Origin: B69-G16 sp964501905
Lineage (GTDB): Archaea; Thermoproteota; Thermoprotei; Thermofilales; B69-G16
DNA: 27,017 nt
NCBI GenBank assembly: GCA_964501905.1
Contig: CAZCTW010000019.1
Coordinates: 1 to 27,017 of the forward strand
Direction of reading: 5' to 3'
The notes beneath the pieces are model-generated. The model saw only the letters and a list, made by a program, of their open reading frames with translations. It had not been told where the DNA came from and made no database searches. The position numbers and the translations under genes were made by a program. Positions 1 to 7,345 of the stretch are shown piece after piece (position 1 is the stretch's first letter; every line of letters begins with the position of its first letter).

Positions 1-1218
1 CCCAAGAAGAGCATAACTAAGATCCTCGCGCTAGCAACTTTTATAACCGGTCTAGCCCTCCACATCCTCTTTATGTACGTTTTACCGCTTATCCTCTATC
101 CTAAATTCGAGGAATACGCGATGACCCTAATTCTCCTAGATGATCTACTAGCTCTCCCTCTGCTAGCGTCTTCCTTCGTGTTCTATGTAGCTTACCTGTC
201 TACAATTAAGCTTAAACCTTGGATAATAGATTTCGTCGTAGCCGCAGGCTTTCCACTAAACATGGTCACGTTCACCGTTTCACAAATGGCAAGGGGATTA
301 CTGTTCTATATCGTGTCGCTACTTCATAACCCCCTAAGCTACGCGATGATAATCGTAGGGATATTGTCTAGGAAGATCGTAGACAGGGAGTTGGATTCTC
401 TAGGCGTTCAAATAGAAGATGCCCGCTACGAGAACTTTTTATCGCTACTCACCGCCGTAATGCCCTTGCTCTTCTACGCGTTGCTTGGCTCCACTTCTCC
501 GAAGATCCATATCGGCATGCCAGCGATAGGCTTGGCTACATGGCTCGTCTGGGACATGCTGACGACTAGACTGGTTAAAATCTACGTGTTTAAAAATATT
601 AGAGGAGAGAAGGAAGCATGGATGGAAGTGGTTAGGCTTGAGGATAGGCTCGGGTGGAGAGAATATAAGCCCCACTGCGTGAACATGCTCTTAAACTCCT
701 TTACACTAACTCTGATGACTTATTCAATAGTCGTGTTCGCCCTACAAATAGTGCCAGTGATGGACATCACAACAATAGAGGGATTAGCGGAAGTCGTCCA
801 CTACTCTTGGATACTCTTAATACTGCTCTCCATACTCGTCGGCCCCTCACAGTGGCTCTTCAACGTGCTAGACCTCAGAATATACGATAAAAAATTAAAA
901 ATCCTCGAAAAAGCATCTCCCTTCAAATACCTAGACGAATTCGCCGACATATTCGCCTTCCTCGGCTTTATACTAACCATACGCGACATATCTTATAGAG
1001 CAACGGGAGGGGGAAACCCGCTAACCCCCTCAACGATATACTTCGCTTCTCAAACAGCCCTTTTCATCTTCCTCTTGTACTGGCTATCCATGCTCACTCC
1101 ATCCCTCTTGGCAACTTTACTTTACTTCAGGCTTTCCATAACTAAACACGTATCAGAAATACTCTATGAACTAAACCCCAGAAGACTTGAAGATATAATA
1201 GAAGAGAAAAGCGGGTAA
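1..1218 (+). CDS. Polytopic membrane protein of unknown family (5' end outside window)
   Basis: The reading frame is open from base 1 without a stop, and the codons before the ATG at 73 encode a hydrophobic stretch (LATFITGLALHILF) that reads as part of a first membrane helix, so the true start probably lies upstream and the gene is partial. From the ATG at 73 the product is 381 residues with roughly eight hydrophobic segments, near residues 20-50, 57-75, 80-100, 125-165, 207-233, 245-265, 295-310 and 330-355, separated by charged loops; the C-terminus is short, charged and probably cytoplasmic. I recognise no family motif or catalytic residue pattern. The stop is 3 bp from the end of the convergent UPF0248 gene. 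It could be a transporter or a membrane scaffold; the sequence does not decide. Confidence 0.75.
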   Translation, partial: PKKSITKILALATFITGLALHILFMYVLPLILYPKFEEYAMTLILLDDLLALPLLASSFVFYVAYLSTIKLKPWIIDFVVAAGFPLNMVTFTVSQMARGLLFYIVSLLHNPLSYAMIIVGILSRKIVDRELDSLGVQIEDARYENFLSLLTAVMPLLFYALLGSTSPKIHIGMPAIGLATWLVWDMLTTRLVKIYVFKNIRGEKEAWMEVVRLEDRLGWREYKPHCVNMLLNSFTLTLMTYSIVVFALQIVPVMDITTIEGLAEVVHYSWILLILLSILVGPSQWLFNVLDLRIYDKKLKILEKASPFKYLDEFADIFAFLGFILTIRDISYRATGGGNPLTPSTIYFASQTALFIFLLYWLSMLTPSLLATLLYFRLSITKHVSEILYELNPRRLEDIIEEKSG

Positions 1219-1221
1219 GCT

Positions 1222-1488
1222 CTATAGCCCACGTCTCCTAGACCTATACAAAACCTCTCCAGTCTTAACATTCCTTATCTCAACTATTCTATGAAAAGGA
1301 ATATACTTCCTCCCACCCCTTGCCTCATACTCAAACCCACGGCTAAAAACCTTCAATAAAAAACTAGCAGATACACGTTCAACCCCACCGGGCGCCCCCC
1401 GAGACTCATAGACTATCTCATAATCCCCCCTATTTACCCTAGAATCCCATAATAACCTATTCAAAACGCTTCTAGCGGCGAACTTCAC
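1222..1488 (-). CDS. UPF0248 / DUF504 family protein (MJ1316-type domain)
   Basis: A basic protein of 88 residues that matches the small archaeal UPF0248 (DUF504) family throughout. The signatures are an N-terminal LNRLLWD motif (residues 9-15), YEIVYESRGAPGG (about 23-35) and YIPFHRIVEIRN near residues 62-73, followed by GEVLYR at the end. The family corresponds to the MJ1316 domain, proposed in the literature to recognise RNA ends; no biochemical role can be read from this copy. Length is close to the family norm (about 75-90). It is convergent with the membrane protein gene to its left, with 3 bp between the two stops. The region upstream is a long AT-rich gap, so it is probably transcribed alone. 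Confidence 0.85.
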   Translation of the reverse strand: MKFAARSVLNRLLWDSRVNRGDYEIVYESRGAPGGVERVSASFLLKVFSRGFEYEARGGRKYIPFHRIVEIRNVKTGEVLYRSRRRGL

Positions 1489-1900
1489 CCAACTACACCA
1501 CTAAAGTTGAATGTACCCAGTGATAAATTAACATATCTAGCACAAGTATATACGATTCAGTAAAAGATAGAGAAAAATGAAAAACATTATATAAATCGGT
1601 CAAAGATACGAAAAGAGCTTTTTGAAAAGAAATTGAAAACTTAGTTGCCGAGAAAATCGACAAACCCGGAGAGGAGGGCACTATCAAATAGAGTGAAACA
1701 GTGAGAATCAGAAAATGGAGAAATTCTAAATAATAGCGAAGAAGAAAAATCGAAACACCCTCCTACATGCAAATATATAAGCTGGAACATAGAAAGACAA
1801 CCTCCCACCGAAAGATAAACAAGGACCAAACCAAATTCACCAAGATATCCAAACTTGGTTTAGAGATGCTAGGGTTATAGTATGGTTTTCCGTAAACTCT
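1489..1900. other. AT-rich gap without a recognisable gene
   Basis: About 410 bp, purine-rich on the plus strand and without a convincing coding frame. Two TATA-like stretches are visible, ATTATATAAAT near 1585 and AAATATATAAGC near 1770, so a small RNA gene is possible, but I see no tRNA, no C/D-box pair and no repeat array. Short open frames on the minus strand here are rich in Phe, Ser and Leu and look like reverse images of A-rich sequence. Confidence 0.5.
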
Positions 1901-2206
1901 TTGCAGTTTAAAGTTGAATTATTAGCTAATACAGGAGCTATTTACACTGTTTTGCCCAAATCTAGACTTGAAGAATTAGGAGTTGAACCTATTGGAAGGA
2001 GGAGGTTTAAATTGGCTGATAGTAGGATTGTCGGAAGAGATGTAGGCATTATAGGGATTGAGATTGAAGGTTTGTATACTCATACGCTTGTAGTTTTCGG
2101 AGATGAAGATGTGTATTTGCTGGGAGTTGTCACTTTAGAGGAGCTAGGGCTACAAGTTGATCCTATCACTGGTAAGTTGAAGCCTCTTGAACTGTTTTTA
2201 ATGTAG
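1901..2206 (+). CDS. Retropepsin-like aspartic protease-type protein, catalytic Asp replaced by Asn
   Basis: A 101-residue product resembling the small single-domain clan AA (retropepsin-like) proteins of archaea: a beta-strand start (FKVELL), the active-site region at residues 8-16, hydrophobic repeats, and a C-terminal LLGVVTLEELGLQVDP segment typical of this family. Known members carry D-T-G-A at the catalytic loop; here the codon is AAT, giving A-N-T-G-A followed by IYTVLP. Loss of the Asp should abolish protease activity. The only in-frame start near the beginning is TTG at 1901; family members usually have a few more residues before the loop, and upstream in-frame codons (V-I-V-W-F-S-V) look coding but lack ATG or GTG. 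The gene may therefore be decaying. It lies just upstream of a VapBC pair on the same strand but is separated from it by about 150 bp with its own promoter-like repeats. Confidence 0.6.
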   Translation: MQFKVELLANTGAIYTVLPKSRLEELGVEPIGRRRFKLADSRIVGRDVGIIGIEIEGLYTHTLVVFGDEDVYLLGVVTLEELGLQVDPITGKLKPLELFLM

Positions 2207-2293
2207 TACCTTGTGAGATATTAGAGGTTTCACGTCTCATCTTACTATGAATTATCTAATCAATTGTCATGCTTTTAAGATCATTAGTATATT

Positions 2294-2333
2294 GAATAAA
2301 TAATCTTTATTCGATTGAAAATTATATAATTTT
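2294..2333 (+). promoter_or_regulatory. Promoter/operator candidate for vapBC: two perfect inverted repeats
   Basis: GAATAAA (2294-2300) and TTTATTC (2306-2312) form a perfect 7-bp inverted repeat around a 5-nt spacer. It is followed by a perfect 16-bp palindrome, AAAATTATATAATTTT (2318-2333), which doubles as a TATA-like element about 34 bp before the ATG at 2359. Ribbon-helix-helix antitoxins commonly bind palindromes at their own promoter, so these are reasonable operator candidates; binding itself is inference. Confidence 0.45.
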
Positions 2334-2358
2334 AGAAAAGTTAATTAAGCAGTTGAAA

Positions 2359-2580
2359 ATGTATAAGTGTGGTATGTCGACTACTATTACGGTTAGCCGT
2401 GAGACTAAGAGACTTTTAGATTCATTACGTAGGGGGAGGACTTGGGATGAGTTTCTCAGAGAGCTTGCACTAGAATATAGAAAGGCTAGGGCAAGAAGAG
2501 CTTTAGATGAGCTTCGTAAAACAGCAAGCAAAAGAGATTTATCTTATTCAGAGACTAGACTTAAACTTGAACTTAAGTGA
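2359..2580 (+). CDS. vapB: VapB-type antitoxin (ribbon-helix-helix)
   Basis: A short charged protein of about 73 residues with an N-terminal ribbon-helix-helix pattern: a strand (TTITVSRETKRLLDSLRR, residues about 8-25), then helix WDEFLRELALEYRKARARRAL, and a basic C-terminal tail that would bind the toxin. It should bind DNA and neutralise the PIN toxin encoded next. Its stop codon TGA overlaps the GTG start of vapC (GTGA), which implies translational coupling. Three starts are possible: TTG 2353, ATG 2359 and ATG 2374. The last gives the usual family N-terminus (MSTTITVS), while 2359 fits the spacing from the TATA-like palindrome better, so 2359 is given here. Autoregulation is likely given the palindromes just upstream. 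Confidence 0.8.
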   Translation: MYKCGMSTTITVSRETKRLLDSLRRGRTWDEFLRELALEYRKARARRALDELRKTASKRDLSYSETRLKLELK

Positions 2581-2957
2581 GCGGTATGCCAGGAATACTT
2601 ATCGACACTGATAAACTCATTGATATAGAGAAGGGTGTTGAAGAATTACCGCTTGAAGACTGCTATATTTCGATAATTACTGTTTATGAGTTTATTAGGG
2701 GTAGAGCCGATTTTCTTAGAGCAAAGAGTTTGCTAGAGGAGCTTGCGGGGATTATCGATTTAGATAATAAAGTTATAGTTAAGGCTACAGAGATTTGGAG
2801 AAAGCTTAGGAAAAAGGGTCAGATTATAGATGATAGAGATTTATTGATAGGAGCTACGGCTATAGTCTATGATCTATATCTCTACACGGGCAATATCAAG
2901 CATTTTGAGAGATTAAAACGCTTTGGCTTAAAATTTTATAAACGTGCACACGAGTAG
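2577..2957 (+). CDS. vapC: VapC-type PIN-domain ribonuclease toxin
   Basis: A 126-residue PIN-domain protein with the acidic residues expected for metal-dependent RNase activity: ILIDTDKLIDI (first Asp near residue 10), YEFIRG (Glu near 38), DDRDLLIGATA (Asp near 89 and 92) and TGNIKHFERL near residue 105, where many members have an Asp and this one has Asn. The family cleaves RNA, often tRNA or rRNA, when not held by its antitoxin. The start is GTG at 2577, overlapping the antitoxin stop; an internal ATG four codons later is the alternative. The gene is convergent with the radical SAM remnant that begins 20 bp away. Confidence 0.85.
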   Translation: MSGMPGILIDTDKLIDIEKGVEELPLEDCYISIITVYEFIRGRADFLRAKSLLEELAGIIDLDNKVIVKATEIWRKLRKKGQIIDDRDLLIGATAIVYDLYLYTGNIKHFERLKRFGLKFYKRAHE

Positions 2958-2977
2958 GTTATATCTCTATTTCAGGA

Positions 2978-3420
2978 TTATTTTGCAAGTATTTCTGGTT
3001 CTGAGAGGATTTCCAGTAGTATTTTTTCGTGGGTTTTTAAGCCTTTTCTTATTGTTCGCGGGTATTCGTTTAGCATTTCTCCGTAGATATACTTCTCATC
3101 TTCTAAGAAGTTTAAGCCTTCTCTAGAGTATATTTTCCCGTATTTCCAAAATTCATAGAATGTAGGCCTCAATTTGTAATCTTCTAGGTAAGTGTATTCC
3201 GCAATGCTCAGTGAGAGCGGAGTGAAGGGTATAGTTTTTAAATCTCTCTTTTTGAGTTTTTAGCTATTTTCTCGAACTCTGCTACGAATCTCCGGGTTTT
3301 CCTCGAGTACCAGTTGGCGTAGCAGTAAACGCAGTTTAGGCTACAGAAGTCGTAGGGCTCTACTTTTAAGATAGAGTAGCATAAAGAACTTATGTAGGGG
3401 CTAGGTCCTATAACGAACAT
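2978..3420 (-). pseudogene. Radical SAM protein remnant, frameshifted and internally deleted
   Basis: The N-terminal part (3420 down to 3238) reads ILKVEPYDFCSLNCVYCYAN, with the CX3CX2C cluster motif that binds the 4Fe-4S centre of radical SAM enzymes, in the sequence style of the SplB-like/DNA-repair-photolyase-related group. It ends at a stop near 3240, but a frame shifted by one base continues immediately as DLKTIPFTPLSL and runs to 2978, where the C-terminal part (EYPRTIRKGLKTHEKILLEI) is readable. The total, about 145 codons, is far shorter than an intact member (about 300 residues), and the core of the barrel is missing, so a deletion has occurred as well as the frameshift. It lies downstream of the GH130 pseudogene on the same strand. 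Not functional as a radical SAM enzyme. Confidence 0.65.
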
Positions 3421-3464
3421 CTAACTTTTAAAACAGATTGGAAGATTTTAGCCTGCCGGTGTGG

Positions 3465-4434
3465 CTAGTCTTCGATCCATTTCAGTTTTTCCAGGATTTT
3501 ATCTAATTCGATAGAGTATATTCCTATGGCGTAGTCGCTGACTCCGCCCACCCAGTATAGAGTATCCTTCACGAGGACGAGCCCGTTTCCGAATATTACG
3601 TGAGGCCTGTCTCCGTATTTTTCCATAAGAGTTTCGGCGCTAATAAGTAGTCGCTAACGGCTAATAGTCTTTCGTCGTCCGAGATTAGGCAAAAACCGTT
3701 CAGATAGGCGTTCGTCTCTTTGTGTATGGCGTGCCAGCCCACGAGGCATTCGTTAAAGCCTATTTTTACAGTGTTAGTACTCCATCCCACTTTTAACTCC
3801 CATTTCTCGGGAAATAATACGGTTTTCATATCCTCAGCGTTGATCGTTAAGTCTTCGAGATTTAAAACTCCCCACCATCCGGCTGAGACTCCACCTACTT
3901 CGGGCCTAGTTAGGAAGGGGGAACGCCTGCCGTATTCTATAAAAGCGTTATCTTTTAAGGGTGAAATATAGTCCTCGTCTCGGCCCAGTATTCTGATAAA
4001 GCCCTCCTAGTAGGTTTGAACTTGCTGTTTAAAAGAGCGAACCCTTGTACTACAACTGGTTCAAAATTGTTTCCACATGCCTGATATCCAAAACCGGTGT
4101 ATAAAATCGCATAGCCCTCTTTTATCTCGATTATTCTCGGGTCTTCGCGCCCTCTAAACTCCCACAGTCCCTCTGGGGCTAAGATTATCTCGGTTTCGAA
4201 CGCCTCTTCACTATCTGCCATATTGTCCAATCTACTTTGAAACGACCGATGCTTGAAACATATGAGTGGTAATCGAATATTAGACGAGGGAAAACCTCCA
4301 GTTTCCCCTTTTAAATAACGCCCCCGGGTTAAAAGCCACTAAGGCCTCTCTCTAGTGTAATTGACGATTTTAATACGCGATGGAGGAATAGGGATGCGCT
4401 TCCATCCGTGATCCTCGATCCTGGGCTTTCTCAA
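3465..4434 (-). pseudogene. GH130-family beta-mannoside phosphorylase-like pseudogene, about five frameshifts
   Basis: Read across frames, this stretch spells a near-complete GH130 protein of about 320 residues. From the right: a TTG start at 4434 and KPRIEDHGWKRIPIPPSR; a shift near 4350 to REALVAFNPGAL; near 4305 to FPRLIFDYHSYVSSIGRF; near 4230 to a frame containing EDPRI and GYAILYTG; near 3960 to a frame with YGRRSPF and GWHAIHKETNAYLNGF; and near 3625 to EKYGDRPHVIFGNG, ending at a TAG at 3465. GH130 enzymes phosphorolyse beta-mannosidic sugars, and the EDPR segment belongs to their active site. The gene starts 48 bp after the transporter ATPase stop and was probably the last gene of that operon. 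Two breaks sit in short T or A runs and need one extra base to restore the frame, so sequencing error should be excluded, but the number of breaks argues for real decay. Confidence 0.75.
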
Positions 4435-4481
4435 CCGTTTTTCTCCGCGGCGGCTAGTTTATCTCTTAGCTCCTTCAGAGG

Positions 4482-5552
4482 CTACACCTCTACTCTAGCT
4501 CCCGTCGAGGGGTCGAAAAAGAACATTTTATCTTCGAAAGGTTTCCAATAAACTTTTTCCTTAAAAACGGCGTCTTCGGACACTTTGAGAACCAGCTCGG
4601 CTTTTCCACAGGCGACGTGTACGTAGGATTCAACCCCTAGTTTTTCAAAACCTATAATCTGGGCTTCGACCAGGTCTTCGCGCGGAGCCGCTGAAACCAC
4701 GGCGTGTTGAGGTCTAAAGCCTAGGACCAGGCTTTTACCAGATAGTTTCCCGTAGATTTTCGGTATTTTCAGTTTAAAAGCTCCAGCATCGAATACTACC
4801 TCTTCTCCGGCTACAACGCTCCCCTCGACAAAATTCATGGGAGGACTGCCCACGAAGCCGGCCACGAACATGTTAGCTGGCTCATAGAATATCTGCTCAG
4901 GCGTTCCATACTGCTGCAGCCTACCCGCGTTTAAAACCGCGATTCTATCAGCCATAGTCATGGCTTCGACTTGGTCATGGGTCACGTAGATTGTCGTGAT
5001 GCCCAGCTGTCTCTGGAGTTTCTTGAGCTCAAACCTCATCTTCACCCTAAGTTTAGCATCTAAGTTGCTCAGCGGCTCGTCCATTAGGAACACCTGGGGT
5101 TCCCTCACCAGGGCTCTAGCCAGGGCTACTCTCTGCTGTTGTCCTCCGCTCAGCTGACTCGGCTTTCTGTCGAGCAACTCGCTGATGCCCAGGAACTCGG
5201 CTACTTCTAAGACTTTTCTCCTCCTCTCCTCTTTAGGCACTCCGAACATTTTAAGCGGAAATTCTATATTACCGTAAACGGTCATATGGGGGTATAGGGC
5301 GTAACTCTGGAAAACCATGGCGACATTTCTTTTAGTAGGGTCGACTTCGTTTACCAGTCTATCTCCTATCCATATTTCGCCGGAATCCGGTTTTTCAAGA
5401 CCAGCTATAAGCCTTAACGTCGTCGATTTCCCGCAGCCGCTCGGCCCTAGCAAGACTACGAATTCCTTATCCCTGACTTCAAGGCTTAAATCGTCTACAG
5501 CTACCACTCTTCCAAACTTTTTAGTTACGTGTTTTAAAACCACTTTAGCCAT
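4482..5552 (-). CDS. malK: Sugar ABC transporter ATP-binding protein (MalK/UgpC/MsmX type)
   Basis: A 356-residue ATPase that powers sugar import at the cytoplasmic face of the membrane. Visible motifs in order: Walker A GPSGCGKST (about residues 37-45), Q-loop VFQSYALYPHM, ABC signature LSGGQQQR (about 134-141), Walker B VFLMDEPLSNLD (about 154-165) and the switch histidine in THDQVEAMTMADR. The C-terminal 120 residues form the beta-rich TOBE/OB-like domain of the MalK group, which fits the family length. The ATG start is 4 bp after the permease stop, and a GGGGTGA ribosome-binding site overlaps that stop. It is the last intact gene of the operon that starts at 8677. The C-terminal regulatory residues of bacterial MalK are not assigned here; control is more likely through TrmB. 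Confidence 0.93.
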   Translation of the reverse strand: MAKVVLKHVTKKFGRVVAVDDLSLEVRDKEFVVLLGPSGCGKSTTLRLIAGLEKPDSGEIWIGDRLVNEVDPTKRNVAMVFQSYALYPHMTVYGNIEFPLKMFGVPKEERRRKVLEVAEFLGISELLDRKPSQLSGGQQQRVALARALVREPQVFLMDEPLSNLDAKLRVKMRFELKKLQRQLGITTIYVTHDQVEAMTMADRIAVLNAGRLQQYGTPEQIFYEPANMFVAGFVGSPPMNFVEGSVVAGEEVVFDAGAFKLKIPKIYGKLSGKSLVLGFRPQHAVVSAAPREDLVEAQIIGFEKLGVESYVHVACGKAELVLKVSEDAVFKEKVYWKPFEDKMFFFDPSTGARVEV

Positions 5553-5556
5553 ATAG

Positions 5557-6387
5557 TCACCCCTTACCTCCCGTAATTACTATACCCCTAATAAGGTATT
5601 TATTAAGAGCTACAAAGAGAGCTATAGTGGGCATAGAGGCTATCAAACTACCAGCTATAATCGGCGTATACTCCACCCACATAGACCTCTGGAAAGCGAA
5701 GCTCAAGCCTACAGGCAGGGTGAAGTTCTCAGGGCTCCTGAGGAAGACCAAGGGTCCTAAGAAGGCGTTCCAAGCCCCTAGGAATTGGTAGACGGCCACG
5801 GCTCCTATAGCTGGCCTAGCGAGCGGAAAGGCTATATAAAAGAAAGATTTTACTGGTCCACAACCGTCAAGTCTAGCCGCCTCGAATATGTCTTCGGGGA
5901 GGCTGAGGAAGTACTGTCTCATCAAGAATATACTTGAGACATTTACTATGCCTAAGATCGCTAATCCGATTATATTATCCACTAATCCGAGCCTATAGAT
6001 TATGATGTAGTTGGGGACTAGAGTTACGAAGCCCGGTATCATCATCAAGGCTTGGAGAGCCGAGAATAGCCCGTCTCTGCCAGGAAACTTCAGTCTGGCG
6101 AAGGCGAAGCCGGCCATCGCCGTGAAGATCACGTTTCCAGCCACTATTATCCCAGCATATATCGCGGAGTTTAGGACCCACCTGGTGAACAGTTTTAATC
6201 TGAAGAGTTTTTCGAAGTTCTCTGTGGTGAAGGGATTGGGGATCCACTCCGGAGGATATTTGGAAGCTTGCTCCCACCTCATAAACGCCGCGACGGTGGA
6301 CCGCAGGAAGGGCATCAAGTATACAAAGGCGAAAGCCAGTAAAACAGCGTAGACAAAGCCCATCCAGAGTATTCTCTTCAAGTTCAC
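5557..6387 (-). CDS. malG: Sugar ABC transporter permease (MalG type)
   Basis: A 276-residue inner-membrane permease with six predicted helices, the first at residues 8-28. The EAA loop that docks onto the ATPase is clear: EAARLDGCGPVKSFFYIAFP near residues 185-204. The start is GTG at 6387; it overlaps the stop of the partner permease gene by 4 bp (GTGA), which indicates translational coupling. Family members form a heterodimer with the MalF-type subunit and receive the sugar from the binding protein. The C-terminal helix ends with a short basic tail, usual for the group. Substrate cannot be deduced from this subunit. Confidence 0.92.
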   Translation of the reverse strand: MNLKRILWMGFVYAVLLAFAFVYLMPFLRSTVAAFMRWEQASKYPPEWIPNPFTTENFEKLFRLKLFTRWVLNSAIYAGIIVAGNVIFTAMAGFAFARLKFPGRDGLFSALQALMMIPGFVTLVPNYIIIYRLGLVDNIIGLAILGIVNVSSIFLMRQYFLSLPEDIFEAARLDGCGPVKSFFYIAFPLARPAIGAVAVYQFLGAWNAFLGPLVFLRSPENFTLPVGLSFAFQRSMWVEYTPIIAGSLIASMPTIALFVALNKYLIRGIVITGGKG

Positions 6388-7328
6388 CTGACTCCACCCC
6401 CGTACTTCTTCTGGTAGATATAAGTGGTTGTGAATATTATCGCGAAGAGGAAAAGGCTTTTAGCAGCGGCAACTCCTGGTCTAAGCCTTGTGAAAGCTTC
6501 GTTGTATATATCCATGGCTATCGTGTAGCCGGAACCTCCAGGACCTCCTCCTGAGCCCGCCATCACCCAGGCTAGGTCGAACATTTGTAAAGCTCCTATA
6601 AGCCCCATTACGACTACATAGGTTATCATAGGCTTGAGCATGGGTATAGTTACGTAGAAAAACCTCCTTATAGGGCCGGCGCCGTCCAGCATAGCTGCCT
6701 CGTATATCTCTCTCGGTATCGCCTGGAGAGCAGCTAGAAAGGAGACGAAGAAGTGCCCGCTGGTCCCCCATATGGCTACTATAGCCATCGCGAGCAACAC
6801 GTAGTTTCTATCGTTAAGCCAGTCCGGCTGAAATCCGGGGGCTACAAAGCTTAAAGCATAGTTTATAAAGCCTTTCTTCATGAAGAGCCAGATGAAGATT
6901 AAGGATATTATCACAGGACAGGTGGTGGCTGGGAGGAAGTAGCTGACTTTAAAGAATTGTATACCTTTTATCTTCTGGTTTGCGAGAGCCGCCAGGGCTA
7001 AGGCTAGGAATGTTTGGATAGGGACTACTATCGCCGTATAAATGAGTATATTTTTAAGACCCGTATAGAAGGGGGTTATGAGGTATGATGCTCCTCCTAT
7101 CCCCCTGAGCAAGTCGTTAAGCATTATTTCGTAATTTTTTAAACCGGCGAATTTCATAGGGCCTATATAATCCCACTCAAAGAAACTTAAGTAAACCGCG
7201 AAGAAGGCTGAGAAATATCCGAATATAAGGTTAAACGCGACCGCGACCGAGATTAGAAGAAGAGCGCCTAAGGCTTCCCTAACCGAGGCTTTTTCAGTAA
7301 AAGAGGAAAAAAACTTGAATTTGAGCAA
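6384..7328 (-). CDS. malF: Sugar ABC transporter permease (MalF type)
   Basis: A 314-residue integral membrane subunit. The first helix lies near residues 18-47 and the EAA loop reads EAAMLDGAGPIRRFFYVTIP near residues 220-239. No large periplasmic loop like that of E. coli MalF is present; the size fits archaeal and Gram-positive MalF/UgpA-type permeases. The start is a TTG at 7328: no ATG or GTG lies in frame nearby, and a GGGTGAG ribosome-binding site precedes it by about 5 bp, 17 bp after the binding-protein stop. It overlaps malG by 4 bp. Confidence 0.92.
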   Translation of the reverse strand: MLKFKFFSSFTEKASVREALGALLLISVAVAFNLIFGYFSAFFAVYLSFFEWDYIGPMKFAGLKNYEIMLNDLLRGIGGASYLITPFYTGLKNILIYTAIVVPIQTFLALALAALANQKIKGIQFFKVSYFLPATTCPVIISLIFIWLFMKKGFINYALSFVAPGFQPDWLNDRNYVLLAMAIVAIWGTSGHFFVSFLAALQAIPREIYEAAMLDGAGPIRRFFYVTIPMLKPMITYVVVMGLIGALQMFDLAWVMAGSGGGPGGSGYTIAMDIYNEAFTRLRPGVAAAKSLFLFAIIFTTTYIYQKKYGGGVR

Positions 7329-7345
7329 GAGCTCACCCTCACGGG

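Noticed and set aside
1489..1900. Possible small RNA gene between two TATA-like stretches
   Set aside because: No conserved structure, box motif or terminator can be seen; only AT-rich composition supports it.
2944..3126. Hydrophobic 60-codon plus-strand frame after vapC
   Set aside because: It is antisense to the radical SAM remnant, whose frames show recognisable family sequence.
4432..4484. Possible extension of the transporter ATPase through its TAG stop
   Set aside because: About 17 in-frame codons follow the stop, but the protein already has full family length and the stretch fits a GH130 leader better.
5993..6397. Long open frame on the minus strand (134 codons) overlapping the MalG permease gene
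   Set aside because: It lies in another frame of malG, is rich in Arg, His and Cys without any motif, and the permease frame carries the EAA loop; a shadow.
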